From: Capsicum annuum
Taxonomy: Eukaryota; Streptophyta; Magnoliopsida; Solanales; Solanaceae
DNA: 64,000 nucleotides
Assembly (NCBI RefSeq): GCF_002878395.1
Contig: NC_061111.1
Coordinates: 28,864,356-28,928,355 of the forward strand
Reading direction: 5' to 3'
This document shows, piece after piece, positions 43,681 to 54,156 of this stretch. Under the pieces are notes generated by a model that had not been told where the DNA came from, ran no database searches, and saw only the letters and a list, made by a program, of their open reading frames with translations. Each line of letters begins with the position of its first letter. Position 1 is the first letter of the stretch. Position numbers and translations under genes: made by a program.

Positions 43681-45509
43681 TTCGTCCTTGAATGAGACTT
43701 GTTAGATTGCGAGTACTGTACTGAAGTAACTGAGATCATGTACTGAATATGCATGTCTTAGAACATGATTGCATAAATGATTCTGAAATATGATACATAA
43801 ATTGAGTATTATGAACTGAACTGATTTCTTGAATACATGAAATGACATGAGAATGGTTATAAGGCTGAAATAGAGACAAAAGGGTAAAGTTATGAGTATC
43901 CATCTCTTCAAGATGGATTTTTGTTACATGAAAAGAAGATGGAAGGTTTAGGACATGAAAGCTTGGGGATTACAGTACATCTCCCCCTTGGGACATTATG
44001 TCTCCCGAAAGATACTAACTTGGTTGAAATACTGAGGAAAGATTGAGATGATGCACGAGTCACATACAAATTAAATCATAACTGATTATCTAAAATTTGA
44101 AACATAATGCATGATATAAATTTAAATTTCACTGATTATTATGTATGTAGTGTGAGTACCAGAACTGAACATACTGTAAAGCATGAATACATGAGTCGTG
44201 AGTTGTATGACCTGAGTTTGGAGTTCATAAGTTTCATGGAATATGATTCTTACAACTAAGAAAACTAGAACTCACTATACTAAGAACTGGAAGCACGCAT
44301 GATTCTCTATGATGTGCAAGAATGTGAACTGTGATCATGGAGCTGACATATAAAGCATGAGTAGATATAGCGATGACGGAAGTACAAAATGCTGCATTGA
44401 GATGAGAATGGGTAGGGCATCACCCTCCCCTACTAATGTTCTACAATACACTGGCACTCTGAGAGCCTGACTTGGTTACTTATTTCATCATCTCCCCTTT
44501 ATCTTAAAACCATCATTCTAAACCTAGGAACAACTTGATCAATATCTCTAAACTGGATTGCCACCACTGTACTCTAGAATCTGGGGTATTAAAATACACA
44601 TAATTGGTAAACTCACTCTGAATGACTATGCCCGATAATGTAAAACTTGTTGTTAGTACTTTCTTCTGAGATACAACTCTTAGCTTTCTATATCCCCAAC
44701 AATCATCATGTAACAACTTAAAGTTGACTAACTTAGACTTTTCAACTCTTCTTTCTATTAGCTCAACCTTCAAAGATTCAAACTTAGATTCTAACGCACA
44801 TCCTGGATATTCCTAAATCTATAATAACCCGACTGCTTTCATCATAGCCTACAAATATCACCTCTCTAAATCACCCCCACATCATCATGCTTAATTTTGA
44901 GTCAGTACCATAAATTCTTGCATAAGTTATTCTAAGCCTTCTGGTTCACTTCTCATACAACTAACCCCACTCCACTGCTGCTAAACTTCTAAGTTCATGC
45001 TTCTAACTCTAGATCATACGTTGTCATAGGATTTTGAGAGGGGACCGACAATACATCTGACCCCTAAGCACTGAGGTACTACTCTTTCATTCCCTGTCTA
45101 GTTCATCGAGAAGATAAAACTAAACTACTCTATTTCTAAAATCAACTGAAGGGATTTACTGGGATTTTGTAATCAGGCAATTTCTGTATACTCGTCTGGC
45201 TAGGATAGATTTATCCACTGAGGTAGATGCTGAGAAAGGCTCTACTAAGATTTCAGGACTGACTCCGAAGTTGACGGCTATATAAGGGGTTACAAAAAAA
45301 AAACTCCACGGTCTAGTAAAACATACACAAGAATATAAAAGATGTGTAACATACCCGTAACCGCATTAGGAGAACTTTCCTAATTATGTCGGGACTGAAG
45401 TGCATAAAGTCTATTTTTACGCTGACCGCAGTTGCACTGGAAGTAGCGCCCTGCTGAGTTGAGCGACCGGATGGAACTGGAGGATGACTATGCTGACTTC
45501 GCGGACCAG
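43681..45509 (-). other. Gag-only element, interior without coding sequence
   Basis: About 1.8 kb between gag and the 3' LTR. I looked for reverse transcriptase, RNase H and integrase motifs on both strands and found none. Short frames such as 44513-44773 have no family features. Confidence 0.6.
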
Positions 45510-46560
45510 CCTTAGGATATTCTCAAACTATGTGGCCTAAATCGCCACATCTAAAACACACATCACTGCTGGCTCTAAACACACCTAGGGGATTTCTATC
45601 ACATTCTCTGTAAAGTGGATGGATACGACCACTGCTCATACTATCCTGGGTATTAGAGCCTGGTGCCCCATCCTGACGGTCATTCCTGAACTTTGGCACT
45701 AGTGCACTAGTTGAGGATGGAGCTGGGGATGAAAACTTCTGAATAAACTAAGAACGGTTACCACCCTCTGACCCTGGCTGAGCAAATTTAAAGCTACCTA
45801 TTTTGGCCCTATTGTTCTCTTTCTCCTTCTTCTTAAGCTTCTGCTCCTTAATTTGTTGAGCATTGACCATAAGCCTAGATATATCCATCTTCTTAATTAA
45901 CATCACAGTCTTATACTCCTTGACCACTCTATCAGATACCCCAGACACAAACTTGCTCAATCTAGATCTATTATAAGCCACCACATGAGGAGCATACCTA
46001 GCTAACTAAGTAAACTTGAGGGAATACTCTTTTACACTCATGTTGTTGTGCTTCAAGTTAATGAATTCTAACACCTTAGCTTTCCTCAACTTCAATGGGA
46101 AGAATCTCTCTAAGAAAGTTGTAGTAAACTCTTCCCACTCTACAAGCCCTGCGTCTATCATCTATCCTTTTTTCACTGCTTAAACTAGGTGTGAACTACA
46201 TCCTGCAACTGATAGATAGCTAACTCAGCACTCTCACTAGCAGTCACCCTCATAATATCTGTTACCTTTTGAACCATGTCTAGGAATTCCTTCAGATCCC
46301 CTTCCGATTTGGATCCCAAAAACAGAGGAGAATTCATTCAAGTAAAGTCTTAAATCCTAGCAGCGGTAGTATTGGCTACTTGGTTAGCTGGAAAAACGGT
46401 TGGATGAGCATTCGAAGCCACTATAGAGTGAGCTAGAGTAGTGAATATAGCTCTAAACTCCGCATGAGAAACATGCTTCTTCAGGGGATCTTCCTGAAGG
46501 GGTAAAGGTGCTGGTTGGTTTATATTTCTTCTTCTATTTGTCTTTCAGGGAGGCCTGGTC
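45510..46560 (-). pseudogene. Gag of the gag-only element
   Basis: On the minus strand the frame gives an N-terminal SPLFLGSKSEGDLKEFLDMV, then FLERFFPLKLRKAKVLEFI and NNMSVKEYSLKF, which is the Retrotrans_gag core. After one stop it continues from 45984 with RLSKFVSGVSDRVVKEYK and MDISRLMVNAQQIKEQKLK, and ends with the zinc knuckle CFRCGDLGHIV near 45523-45560. This is the gag of the large Solanaceae gypsy group. Several stops, such as those between 46010 and 46200, make it a pseudogene. In a live copy it would form particles and bind RNA. Confidence 0.82.
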
Positions 46561-46761
46561 TATAAACGGAAGAAAGAATTGAATTATACAAAGAGTTCAA
46601 ATTGAGCTCATGCTCTTTCGCACGTTGTGAAGACTGAAAGAAGGAAAACTTTTCCTAAAAATGCCTCGTAGCCTTTTGTCCATAAGTGTTGCGCACTACA
46701 CACCCATGCGCAAGACTCTACTTGACACAGCTTTCAGACTCCCTAGGACAGGGTAGAACTA

Positions 46762-46780
46762 TAGGGTCTGATATAAATTT
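46762..46780 (-). promoter_or_regulatory. Gag-only element primer binding site, worn
   Basis: On the minus strand TTTATATCAGACCC directly follows the 5' LTR. It looks like a TTGGTATCAGAGCC site with changes, mostly G to A. Confidence 0.5.
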
Positions 46781-49453
46781 TATAACGCCCCGAGAGTACA
46801 CCCTAGGCATCACATGGTGCTTACAGTCCCGACGGACCACAAGCTAATCCATGAGCTAGTACCTGCTGTGAGCATTGAGTAAAACTGATAACAAAAGATC
46901 ATATGTAGAATTTAACTGAGGAATGCCATAAGGTTTTAAATCATAGTTCTGACAAAATCTGTAAAACAATATTGATAATACTAAATAAAATGTCTGACAA
47001 TGACAATTGAAAAAATTGATGACTGACTAACTATTTGTACTAGTCTGAAAAGGCTCTACTGACTGAATGTGGAGCTGATGGGACAAACCCCCAACTAACT
47101 CCGACTAACTACTAAACTAAAAGCATGAAAATAATAACGCCTGTCCTCAAAATATGAGGACTCACCACTGCTACGTCTAATAATTGGGATGGTCTATGCG
47201 CGATCTGAGAACTGAGTATTTAAACCTATAATATGATACATCATAGCGCAAAAAATGAGTATGTGATTAGTACTTTGAATATACTGGTATGCTAAATGAG
47301 GTAAGCTAATATGCACGGTTTCATAAACATGAATAATAACTATCTGAATATATATATAACATGAAGTACTGAATAGAGTGCATGAAATTGGTAGATACTG
47401 AGGATACGTGAAATTTGTAAATACTGGGGATACATGACGAAGCATAAAACATGTTTTGAATATAATCTGAAATCGAAAATATTGAATACTGATAACTGAA
47501 AAACTGATAGACTGTGTGCTATGGTCAAGCAAGACTGAACTGAATTCTGAACTAAGTACTAAAACTGAAACTGTGGGAGATATCATCTAATCGGCATGCC
47601 CCGCTCTGAACTGATTGGGGTCCAACCTGTAACCCTAGTTGGAAGGGTGATCGTACCGTGCCACAGGTACTAAAATAGTTGTGTCAACCCTAAACTAACA
47701 GAAAGACATCTTGTCAACCCTAAACTAACAGGAAGACTCATGAGATATGTGTCAACCCTAAACTAGCATCAAACCTACGTTGGCTACGTAGTTCTGTAAC
47801 TCAAGGATTGCTACTAAGGGTCAAACCTTATACTAACAGGAATGCCCCCATCCCTGGGTTCGCTCGGAGCTGAATCCTACTCCCAACTAGACTGACACTG
47901 TTAACAGGACTAAACTAGGCTTAACTGGAAAAGTAACTGATCATGAAGGCTAAATGAGTGGTAATGCTCATGATTTATCTGAACTATTCTGAAGATACTG
48001 AGACTAAGTAAACAGCTAAGTTTTTGCGTATTCATAACCCCTAGGACTCGATAATAATAACAATAGAACCACTTGAAAGCTTTGAAATCATGGAAGGAAA
48101 TCATTGTTCATAATTATTCACTTAAGCATATCATCAAGCACACGGGGACTAAGACTTTAACATAGGGATACTTTATAAATATGAAAAGATCACACAATCA
48201 CATGACCAAATCATAAACTGAGGGTTTTATTCTGAATTCACATGAACATGATATGCAAACCATAATATTTATAACAAACTAAATCTTTAGGGTCATATTA
48301 AGTAGTCATTGTTCAACATCCTTTCATCTAGGCATTTTATCAAACACTTGATATTCATGGTGTAAGTTAAGCATGGAAATAATATAAAGCTTGTAGTAAT
48401 ATCATGATTTTGATACTAAATCACCAATTAAGGTTTTAAATCAGCGAACAACATCATTCACACGTGTAGGGTTTAATAACAACAACAATTTCGTGTAGAC
48501 ATGATATAAAATTCAAAATTCATGGAAGTTCATGGACATAATTCATAAAACATGTCAAGATCATACTTTTAAAACTTAAAAATAGATTCTTGGACTCCAT
48601 GGATGAAAGGGACCCATGGATGAACATCTAACATACCTGAATAGATGAATTCTTGAAGTTTCTTGGTCATTTTCTTGAGAATTGAACTTGAATCTTGAAG
48701 GCTAGGGTTTTCTATTTGAGAGAGAATGCTCTTTAAGTGAGATAAATTGAATAAATTAATGACTAATTAGGCTATTATTAGGGCTTTAATCCCATGTTTG
48801 GACTGATTGGGGTCGTGAAAAAAGACTAAACTGCCCCTGAAATAATTTTCATCACTGAAAAATTCTGATTTTTGGCCATCACCGCGACGCGGTGCCATCG
48901 CGGTGAGCCACTGGAATTTCACTGTAGGTGTAGTCTAAGTACGAGTGTGAAATTACACTTTGGCGCGACGCGGTGCTATCACGTTGCGTCACTGGAAAAG
49001 GACGAGTGAAAACTGGCACTTCTCTGTGACGCTATGCTTATCGTGGTACTTCACTAAAAACTGACGAGTGTCATTTGGCCTGCCACCGTGATGCGGTACA
49101 ATCGTGTTGGGCTACTGCCTGAAACTAAAATCGCCATAACTTCTTACCCGGTTATCGGATTAAGGAGAAATTGGTATCGTTGGAAATCTGATTGAATTTT
49201 CTACACTTTGGTGGGTCTTAAACTGTAAAATTCTAAGTAGAGCAAAATATATGCTCATTTAAAGTTGACTAAGGCAATATTCTTATTAAAAACTCAATCG
49301 GTAAGGAATATTTTGATTCATCTAATAGCTAGGAGTTATTTGAGGCCTTAATATACAGCTAACCCACTCATAAAACTACCAAAGAACTATAATTTATTTC
49401 TCATGAGTTCGAAGTATGATTCTAATATTGGTCTGGATTTTCGGGGTATTACT
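46781..49453 (-). repeat. Gag-only element, 5' LTR
   Basis: 2673 bp, aligned with the left LTR throughout. It lacks the Mutator-type insertion. The terminal bases are slightly worn (TATAACG at the left, TATTACT at the right). Confidence 0.92.
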
Positions 49454-49458
49454 TCTAA

Positions 49459-50335
49459 GGTCTTTCTAAAGGCATACATCTCAAATAGTATTCTAAGCAT
49501 CTATTAACCACCTCAGACTGGCCATCAGTCTGGGGGCGGTAAGCAGTAGAGGTTAGCAGGGAAACCTTCTGAAGCTGAAATAATTCTTTTCAAAACCTGC
49601 TAGCAAACACCATATCCCTATCAGACACCACAGATTTTGACATGCAATGAAGCCTAAACACATTGTTCATAAAAATTAAGCAACCTCTAAAGCTGTGTAG
49701 GGGTGTTTTAAGGCCATGAAATGAGTATCCTTACTCAACCTATCTACAACCACAAAGATGTCTTCCTTTCCCTTTGCTTTGGGTAAACCTTCAATAAAGT
49801 CCATGAAGATGTCTTGCCACACCTTGGTCGGTATAGGAAGGGGTTGCAAAAGGCCAGGGTGTGCAACATTTTCATACTTTCATTTTTGGTAAGTATCACA
49901 TTCTCTCACTACTTTATAGACCAGTTTCTTTATTTTCTTCCTGTAAAAATCTTGTTGTAGTCTCTTTAAAGTGGTTAAAATGCCTGAGTGACCTCCTGTA
50001 GAACTGTCATGGTAGTAGGTTACTAATTCCTTCTCAAAGTTTCATCATTTCATACCAAGACTCTACCTCTTCTGCTCAATATCCCAGAATAAAAACTGCA
50101 ATGAGGGTTCACAGGTGCAGCAGCTTAAAGTTGTGTGATCAAGTCCTGTAGGTGAGGGTCCTTCTCCCAGGATGATTTAACCTCATCCATAATATCCGTT
50201 TGAACACCGAAAATACTATATAATTGGACAAATTCTTCCCTTCTAGATAAAGCATCAGCAACAATACTGTCCCTCTCTTTTTTATAGGCAATAGAGTAGT
50301 CATATCCAAGTAACTTGACTAGCCATTTTTGCTAA
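49459..50335 (-). pseudogene. Gypsy-1 integrase N-terminal part
   Basis: On the minus strand I read DIFMDFIEGLPKAKGKEDIF with the first catalytic aspartate, VVVDRLSK with the second region, and [20 protein letters not shown] close to the nested-element junction. The zinc-finger part upstream is worn. The frame contains several stops. The junction at 49459 continues in 39472 once the nested element is removed. Confidence 0.8.
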
Positions 50336-50600
50336 CCATGGGTGGTTATTCTCTACTACAATAAATATTTTAGGTTGTGGTGATCTGTTTGGATGATGAA
50401 TTTCCTCCCAAGTAAGTAAGGCCTCCGCTTCTGAATAGCACTCACTAGAGCCAACAGCTCCCTTTCATACACAAAGAGAGCTTTATTTTTATCAGACAAA
50501 CCTTTGCTAAAGAAGGCAATTGGTTTTCCCTCTTGAGCTAACAATGAACTAATACCCCCACCTGAAGCATCAGTCTCCACTAAGAAGATCTTTGAGAAAT
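50336..50600 (-). pseudogene. Gypsy-1 RNase H
   Basis: The translation METDASGGGISSLLAQEGKP, IAFFSKGLS, YERELLALVSAIQK and FIIQTDHHNLKYLL is the typical gypsy RNase H core, with the catalytic TDAS and ERELLA residues present. It is open for 74 codons and then degraded. Confidence 0.88.
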
Positions 50601-51470
50601 CTGGTAGTGCAAGTATGGAAGCATATATGATCAGTTTCTTGAGCTGCTCAAAAGAATGTGCAGCAACATCATTCTATCTAAAACTTTCTTTCTTTAGGAG
50701 ATCAGTTAAAAAACTGCCAGTAGATCCATATCCCTGAATAAATCTTCTTTAGTAACCTGTAAGACCCAAAAATCCTCTAAGACACTTCGCAGTGATAAGT
50801 ATTGGCCAATCCAACAGTAGTAGGTATTGCCCAATCCAACACTGCAGCAACCTCGTCTTGATCCATGAAAACCCCTTCAGCAGATATCACATGTCCTAAA
50901 TAATCAATCTTGGTTTCACCAAAAGCACACTTGCTCTTTTTTACAAAAAGCACAGAAGCCTTGAGAACCTCAAAAGTCTATTCCAAATGCTTCAAATGAT
51001 CATCCCAGCTAGTGTTATACACTGGGATGTCATCAAAGAAAACAAGAATAAAATTCCTCAAATAGGGCACAAATATTTTGTTCATAAGACCTTAAAAGGT
51101 TGATAGTGCATTGGTGAGCCTAAATGGCATCTCTAAGAACTCAAAGTGGTCATAATGAGTTCTGAATACGGTTTTTGGAATATCATCCTTCCACATCTTG
51201 ATCTAATGATATCCTGATCTGAGATCCAACTTAGAAAAGAACTTTGCACCATGTAGCTCATCCAGAAGTTCCTCAATAAGAGGGATTGGAAATTTATCCT
51301 TAATAATGTGGCTATTGAGTTCTCTGCAGTCTATGTTCATTCTCCTTCTTCCATATTTCTTTTTCACCATTATAATTGGTGAAGAGTATGGACTAGTATT
51401 GTCCCTTATAACTCCAGCAGCCAAGAGTTCCTCTACCATTTTCTCAACCTCTTCTTTCTAAATAGTAGGA
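50601..51470 (-). pseudogene. Gypsy-1 reverse transcriptase
   Basis: On the minus strand the start is [20 protein letters not shown], followed by [42 protein letters not shown] and KLDLRSGYH. After a stop come the catalytic region VFFDDIPVYNTSWDDHLK near 51020 and further worn blocks. The catalytic box FFDD, a normal variant for gypsy, is kept. Stops near 51200, 51090 and 50985 break the frame. Confidence 0.88.
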
Positions 51471-52430
51471 TATCTATAAGGTTTAATATTGATAGGAGAA
51501 GTGCCTTCCTTGAGTACTATCCTGTGGTCATGTTGCCTGGGTGGAGGCAACCCTTTAGGAACTTCAAACAAGTCACTATAGTTGTCCAACAAGTGTTGCG
51601 TGTTAGGTTGCTCCTTTGTGGTTAATCCCTATCCATCCAAATGCTAAAAACAAGGACCTTTCCCAAAATCAGATGAGAATAATCCTACAGACATCATGGA
51701 AAGTTCAACAGGCTTGGCCAATAGCTTCTCTATTTGGCCTTGCTCTATCAACTTTAAAGCCGGGAGTTGCATGCCCCTAAGTGAGACCTTCTAACCCTTA
51801 TATTTAAATTACATCTTCAACTTTTTAATGTTCCATATTATGTCACCCAAAGTAATCAGCCACTAGACACCTAACACCATGTTGCAGCCACCAAGTGGCA
51901 AGGTAAGCATATTCGATGTAAACTGAACAACTTGCATCTTTCATTTAAACCCCTTGCACATAGCAGTACTATTCATTTTGTTTCTATCAGCTATAAAAAT
52001 AGAGAATGGTTGGATCTTAGTCATGTGGTACCCCATCTTTTTTGCAGTTTCAATATCCATAAAATTATAGGTGCTGCTAGTGTCAATAAGTATCTTAACT
52101 ACCCTACCTTTTATAGAACCAGTCACTCTCATAGTCTTAAACATTGTTCTGAAATCCTGTACCCCCGTAAGAGCATGCACAGAAACAAGAGCTAATATGG
52201 CACCCTCTAAATTGCATTCAAAATCAAGTCCTTCCATATACAAGAATTTTGAAGGGTCAAGTAAAACATCACCTTCTTCAGTGACCAGCTCCTCTACCAT
52301 AGGCTCCTCCACCTCAATAGAGAACAATTGTAATTTCTTGGAACATACATGACCGGGAGCATATTTCTCATCACAGTTGAAGCGCAGGCCTTTAGCTCTC
52401 CTGTCTTTCAACTCAGTTGGTGACAAAAAC
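51471..52430 (-). pseudogene. Gypsy-1 protease region and zinc knuckle
   Basis: From about 52426 the frame reads FNCDEKYAPGHVCSKK, a worn CCHC knuckle, and then the aspartic protease with GRVVKILIDTSSTYNFMD. The active-site D-S/T-G normally seen is here D-T-S, so the glycine is lost. A stop ends the frame at 51941, with more worn sequence up to the reverse transcriptase. Confidence 0.78.
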
Positions 52431-53176
52431 TTGGGATTTTTATAGGTTGGTTTGCTAGTGGAGGGTGGGAAATTTTGAGTTTTTAGAAAATTCTAGTGGA
52501 ATCTGGGAAATAATAGAGCATTATATGGTTGGTAATTGGTGGATTGGGACTGAAACTTCTGATTATTTTTTGGAGTAGGAAGAATTGGAGTAGTTTTGAA
52601 AGCTTTTTTCTAGACTAGAAGTGTTTGCTCCTGAATCTTGGCTAAACTCATAGCCTTTTGCAGTGGACTAAGGCCAAATATCTTAACTGGTAAACCAATC
52701 TCTTTCTTTAGACCTCTCAAAAAACAACTGACAACACACTCCCCGTTCAACTCCACCCTAGTCAATAACTCATCAAACACATCAATATAATCCTGAACAG
52801 TAGTAGTTTGTCTTAAGTCCTTCAAATCTCTCATTGAATCATCAAAAATCTTGGACCCAAATCTAGCATACAAGCTACTAACATACTCCCCCCAATTAGG
52901 CTAATCCCTAGTTAACCTAGTTTTCATATAAACTTGATGCCATTGTAAAGCTTTACCTTTAAAAAGATATGAAGCCAACTTCACCTTTGAAGTTACAGGA
53001 GTCTCATCCACCTTAGAGAACTGTTCACACTGGTACAACCAATTACTCAAGCCCACACCATCAAATTTTAGAAATTCCAGTTGGTGACTTCGAGTGGGTA
53101 ACTGGTAACCATCATCTCTTTGTGCCTTACCAGTTTCCATCACCCTTTCCCCATCAGCGGCGGCTTGATTTCCCAT
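52431..53176 (-). pseudogene. Gypsy-1 gag
   Basis: The start MGNQAAADGERV lies at 53176 and is followed by HQLEFLKFDGVGLSNWLYQC and VKLASYLFKGKALQWHQV, the chromovirus gag core. After a stop it continues with MYARFGSKIFDDSMRDLKDL and ISCFLRGLKKEI-like blocks. It carries one clear stop at 52900 and later ones. Length and order are normal for a short-LTR chromovirus. Confidence 0.82.
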
Positions 53177-53357
53177 CTATGCCAGTAAAATTATCTTAAA
53201 TTCCTCCATTGAAGCTGCCAATTTCTCATCAAGTGGCCTTTACAGCTCGTTCATGTTACCAGCCATCTCGTCAAATGAACTTCACAATCCATCGAGATCC
53301 CTGCGTAACTCCTAAATTCGTGTGTTGTGTTCCCCCATCTTGGCCACAACTCCAAGT

Positions 53358-53378
53358 ATTGTATGGCTCTGATACCAA
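53358..53378 (-). promoter_or_regulatory. Gypsy-1 primer binding site, tRNA-Met type
   Basis: On the minus strand TTGGTATCAGAGCCATAC follows the 5' LTR by one base. The first 13 bases match the usual plant initiator-tRNA site perfectly. Confidence 0.92.
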
Positions 53379-53746
53379 TGTTATAGTGCTCAAAATTAAA
53401 GAAGAAAAGGAAACCCTAAAGAGCAATTAATCAAATTACCCTTGAACAGATTTCACAATTAACCAGCTAAAACTGATTAGAGAGAGAAAGAAGAAGAATC
53501 CATTGATTCTCATTGCCCAAGAATGAATTACAACTTGTTCATCCACTCTCTATATAACCGACTCAAAGGGGGCCAAGTTAGTTATAACTAACTTGGGAAC
53601 CAACTAACAAATGGACTGATGCATGTGCCAGTCATGTGACTAACTACTTAACAGCTGGAAATTTAAAAGCAACAGTATTGATAAAGAGTAAAAGGAACTA
53701 AAGAAAATTGAATTATATGATTGGGACTTAGTTGGAATCATAACAG
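53379..53746 (-). repeat. Gypsy-1 5' LTR
   Basis: 368 bp with TG..CA ends. On the minus strand it contains GGTTATATAGAGAGTGG, a likely TATA box, in the 28 bp that the 3' LTR has lost. Confidence 0.92.
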
Positions 53747-54156
53747 TGACTCTTCAATCTAAAAAAAGATGGTCATGCTAATGCCCCATCCTTCCTCAGA
53801 CACTTTCTAACTTGCAAGAGTATGCAATGACAGTATATATTGGACGTAGGGGTGTACAAACCGAACCATTAAGTCAAACCGAATCGATGAATCAAACCAA
53901 ATCGAGGAAAAAAACCGACTTATGGTTTGGTTTGATTGGTTTGGTGTTCAAAAAAAACGATCATTCTTGGTTTGATTTGGTATTAGCAAAAATAAAATCA
54001 AACCGAACCTAAACCGAACTGACATAATACATATATAATTTTAATTTTTTATACGTAAAAAAATATTACTTATAATCTACTTTCTAATTACTTTTATAAC
54101 TTTTTTATATTCAGAAAATAGATATATACTCTTGGGCCTTTAGTTATAATATTTAG
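53747..54156. repeat. Half of a MITE-like repeat with CCGAAC/GTTCGG-type ends
   Basis: TAGGGGTGTACAAACCGAACC near 53847 and repeated AAACCGAA/TTTGGTTTGG blocks are typical of one end of a hAT-type MITE. A matching far end was not found. Confidence 0.4.

Larger units (their letters stand above)
39478..49453 (-). mobile_element. Gag-only gypsy-type LTR element (TR-GAG-like) nested in gypsy-1
   Basis: Two direct repeats of about 2.7 kb, starting TGTAACGCCCCGAG and TATAACGCCCCGAG on the plus strand, enclose 3.1 kb (43661-46780). The pentamers CCTAA (39473-39477) and TCTAA (49454-49458) fit a target duplication. A purine tract and a worn primer site sit in the right places for a minus-strand element. 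The interior encodes a gag and zinc knuckle but no protease, integrase or reverse transcriptase that I can find. That is the layout of non-autonomous TR-GAG elements, which need enzymes from a partner. Confidence 0.8.
38417..53746 (-). mobile_element. Gypsy-1, chromovirus-type Ty3/gypsy element holding a nested element
   Basis: Two LTRs (38417-38760 and 53379-53746) enclose, on the minus strand, gag, protease, reverse transcriptase, RNase H, integrase and a chromodomain-like end, which is gypsy order. A tRNA-Met primer site lies inside the right LTR and a polypurine tract inside the left LTR. Flanking pentamers GTAGC and GTGAC agree only partly. A 9976-bp second element (39478-49453) splits the integrase, so gypsy-1 itself is about 5.35 kb. 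Short LTRs and the chromodomain suggest a Reina-like clade; this is inferred. Confidence 0.9.

Noticed and set aside
43681..45509. Possible worn pol in the gag-only element
   Set aside because: I found no DD box, RNase H core or integrase motif in any frame on either strand.
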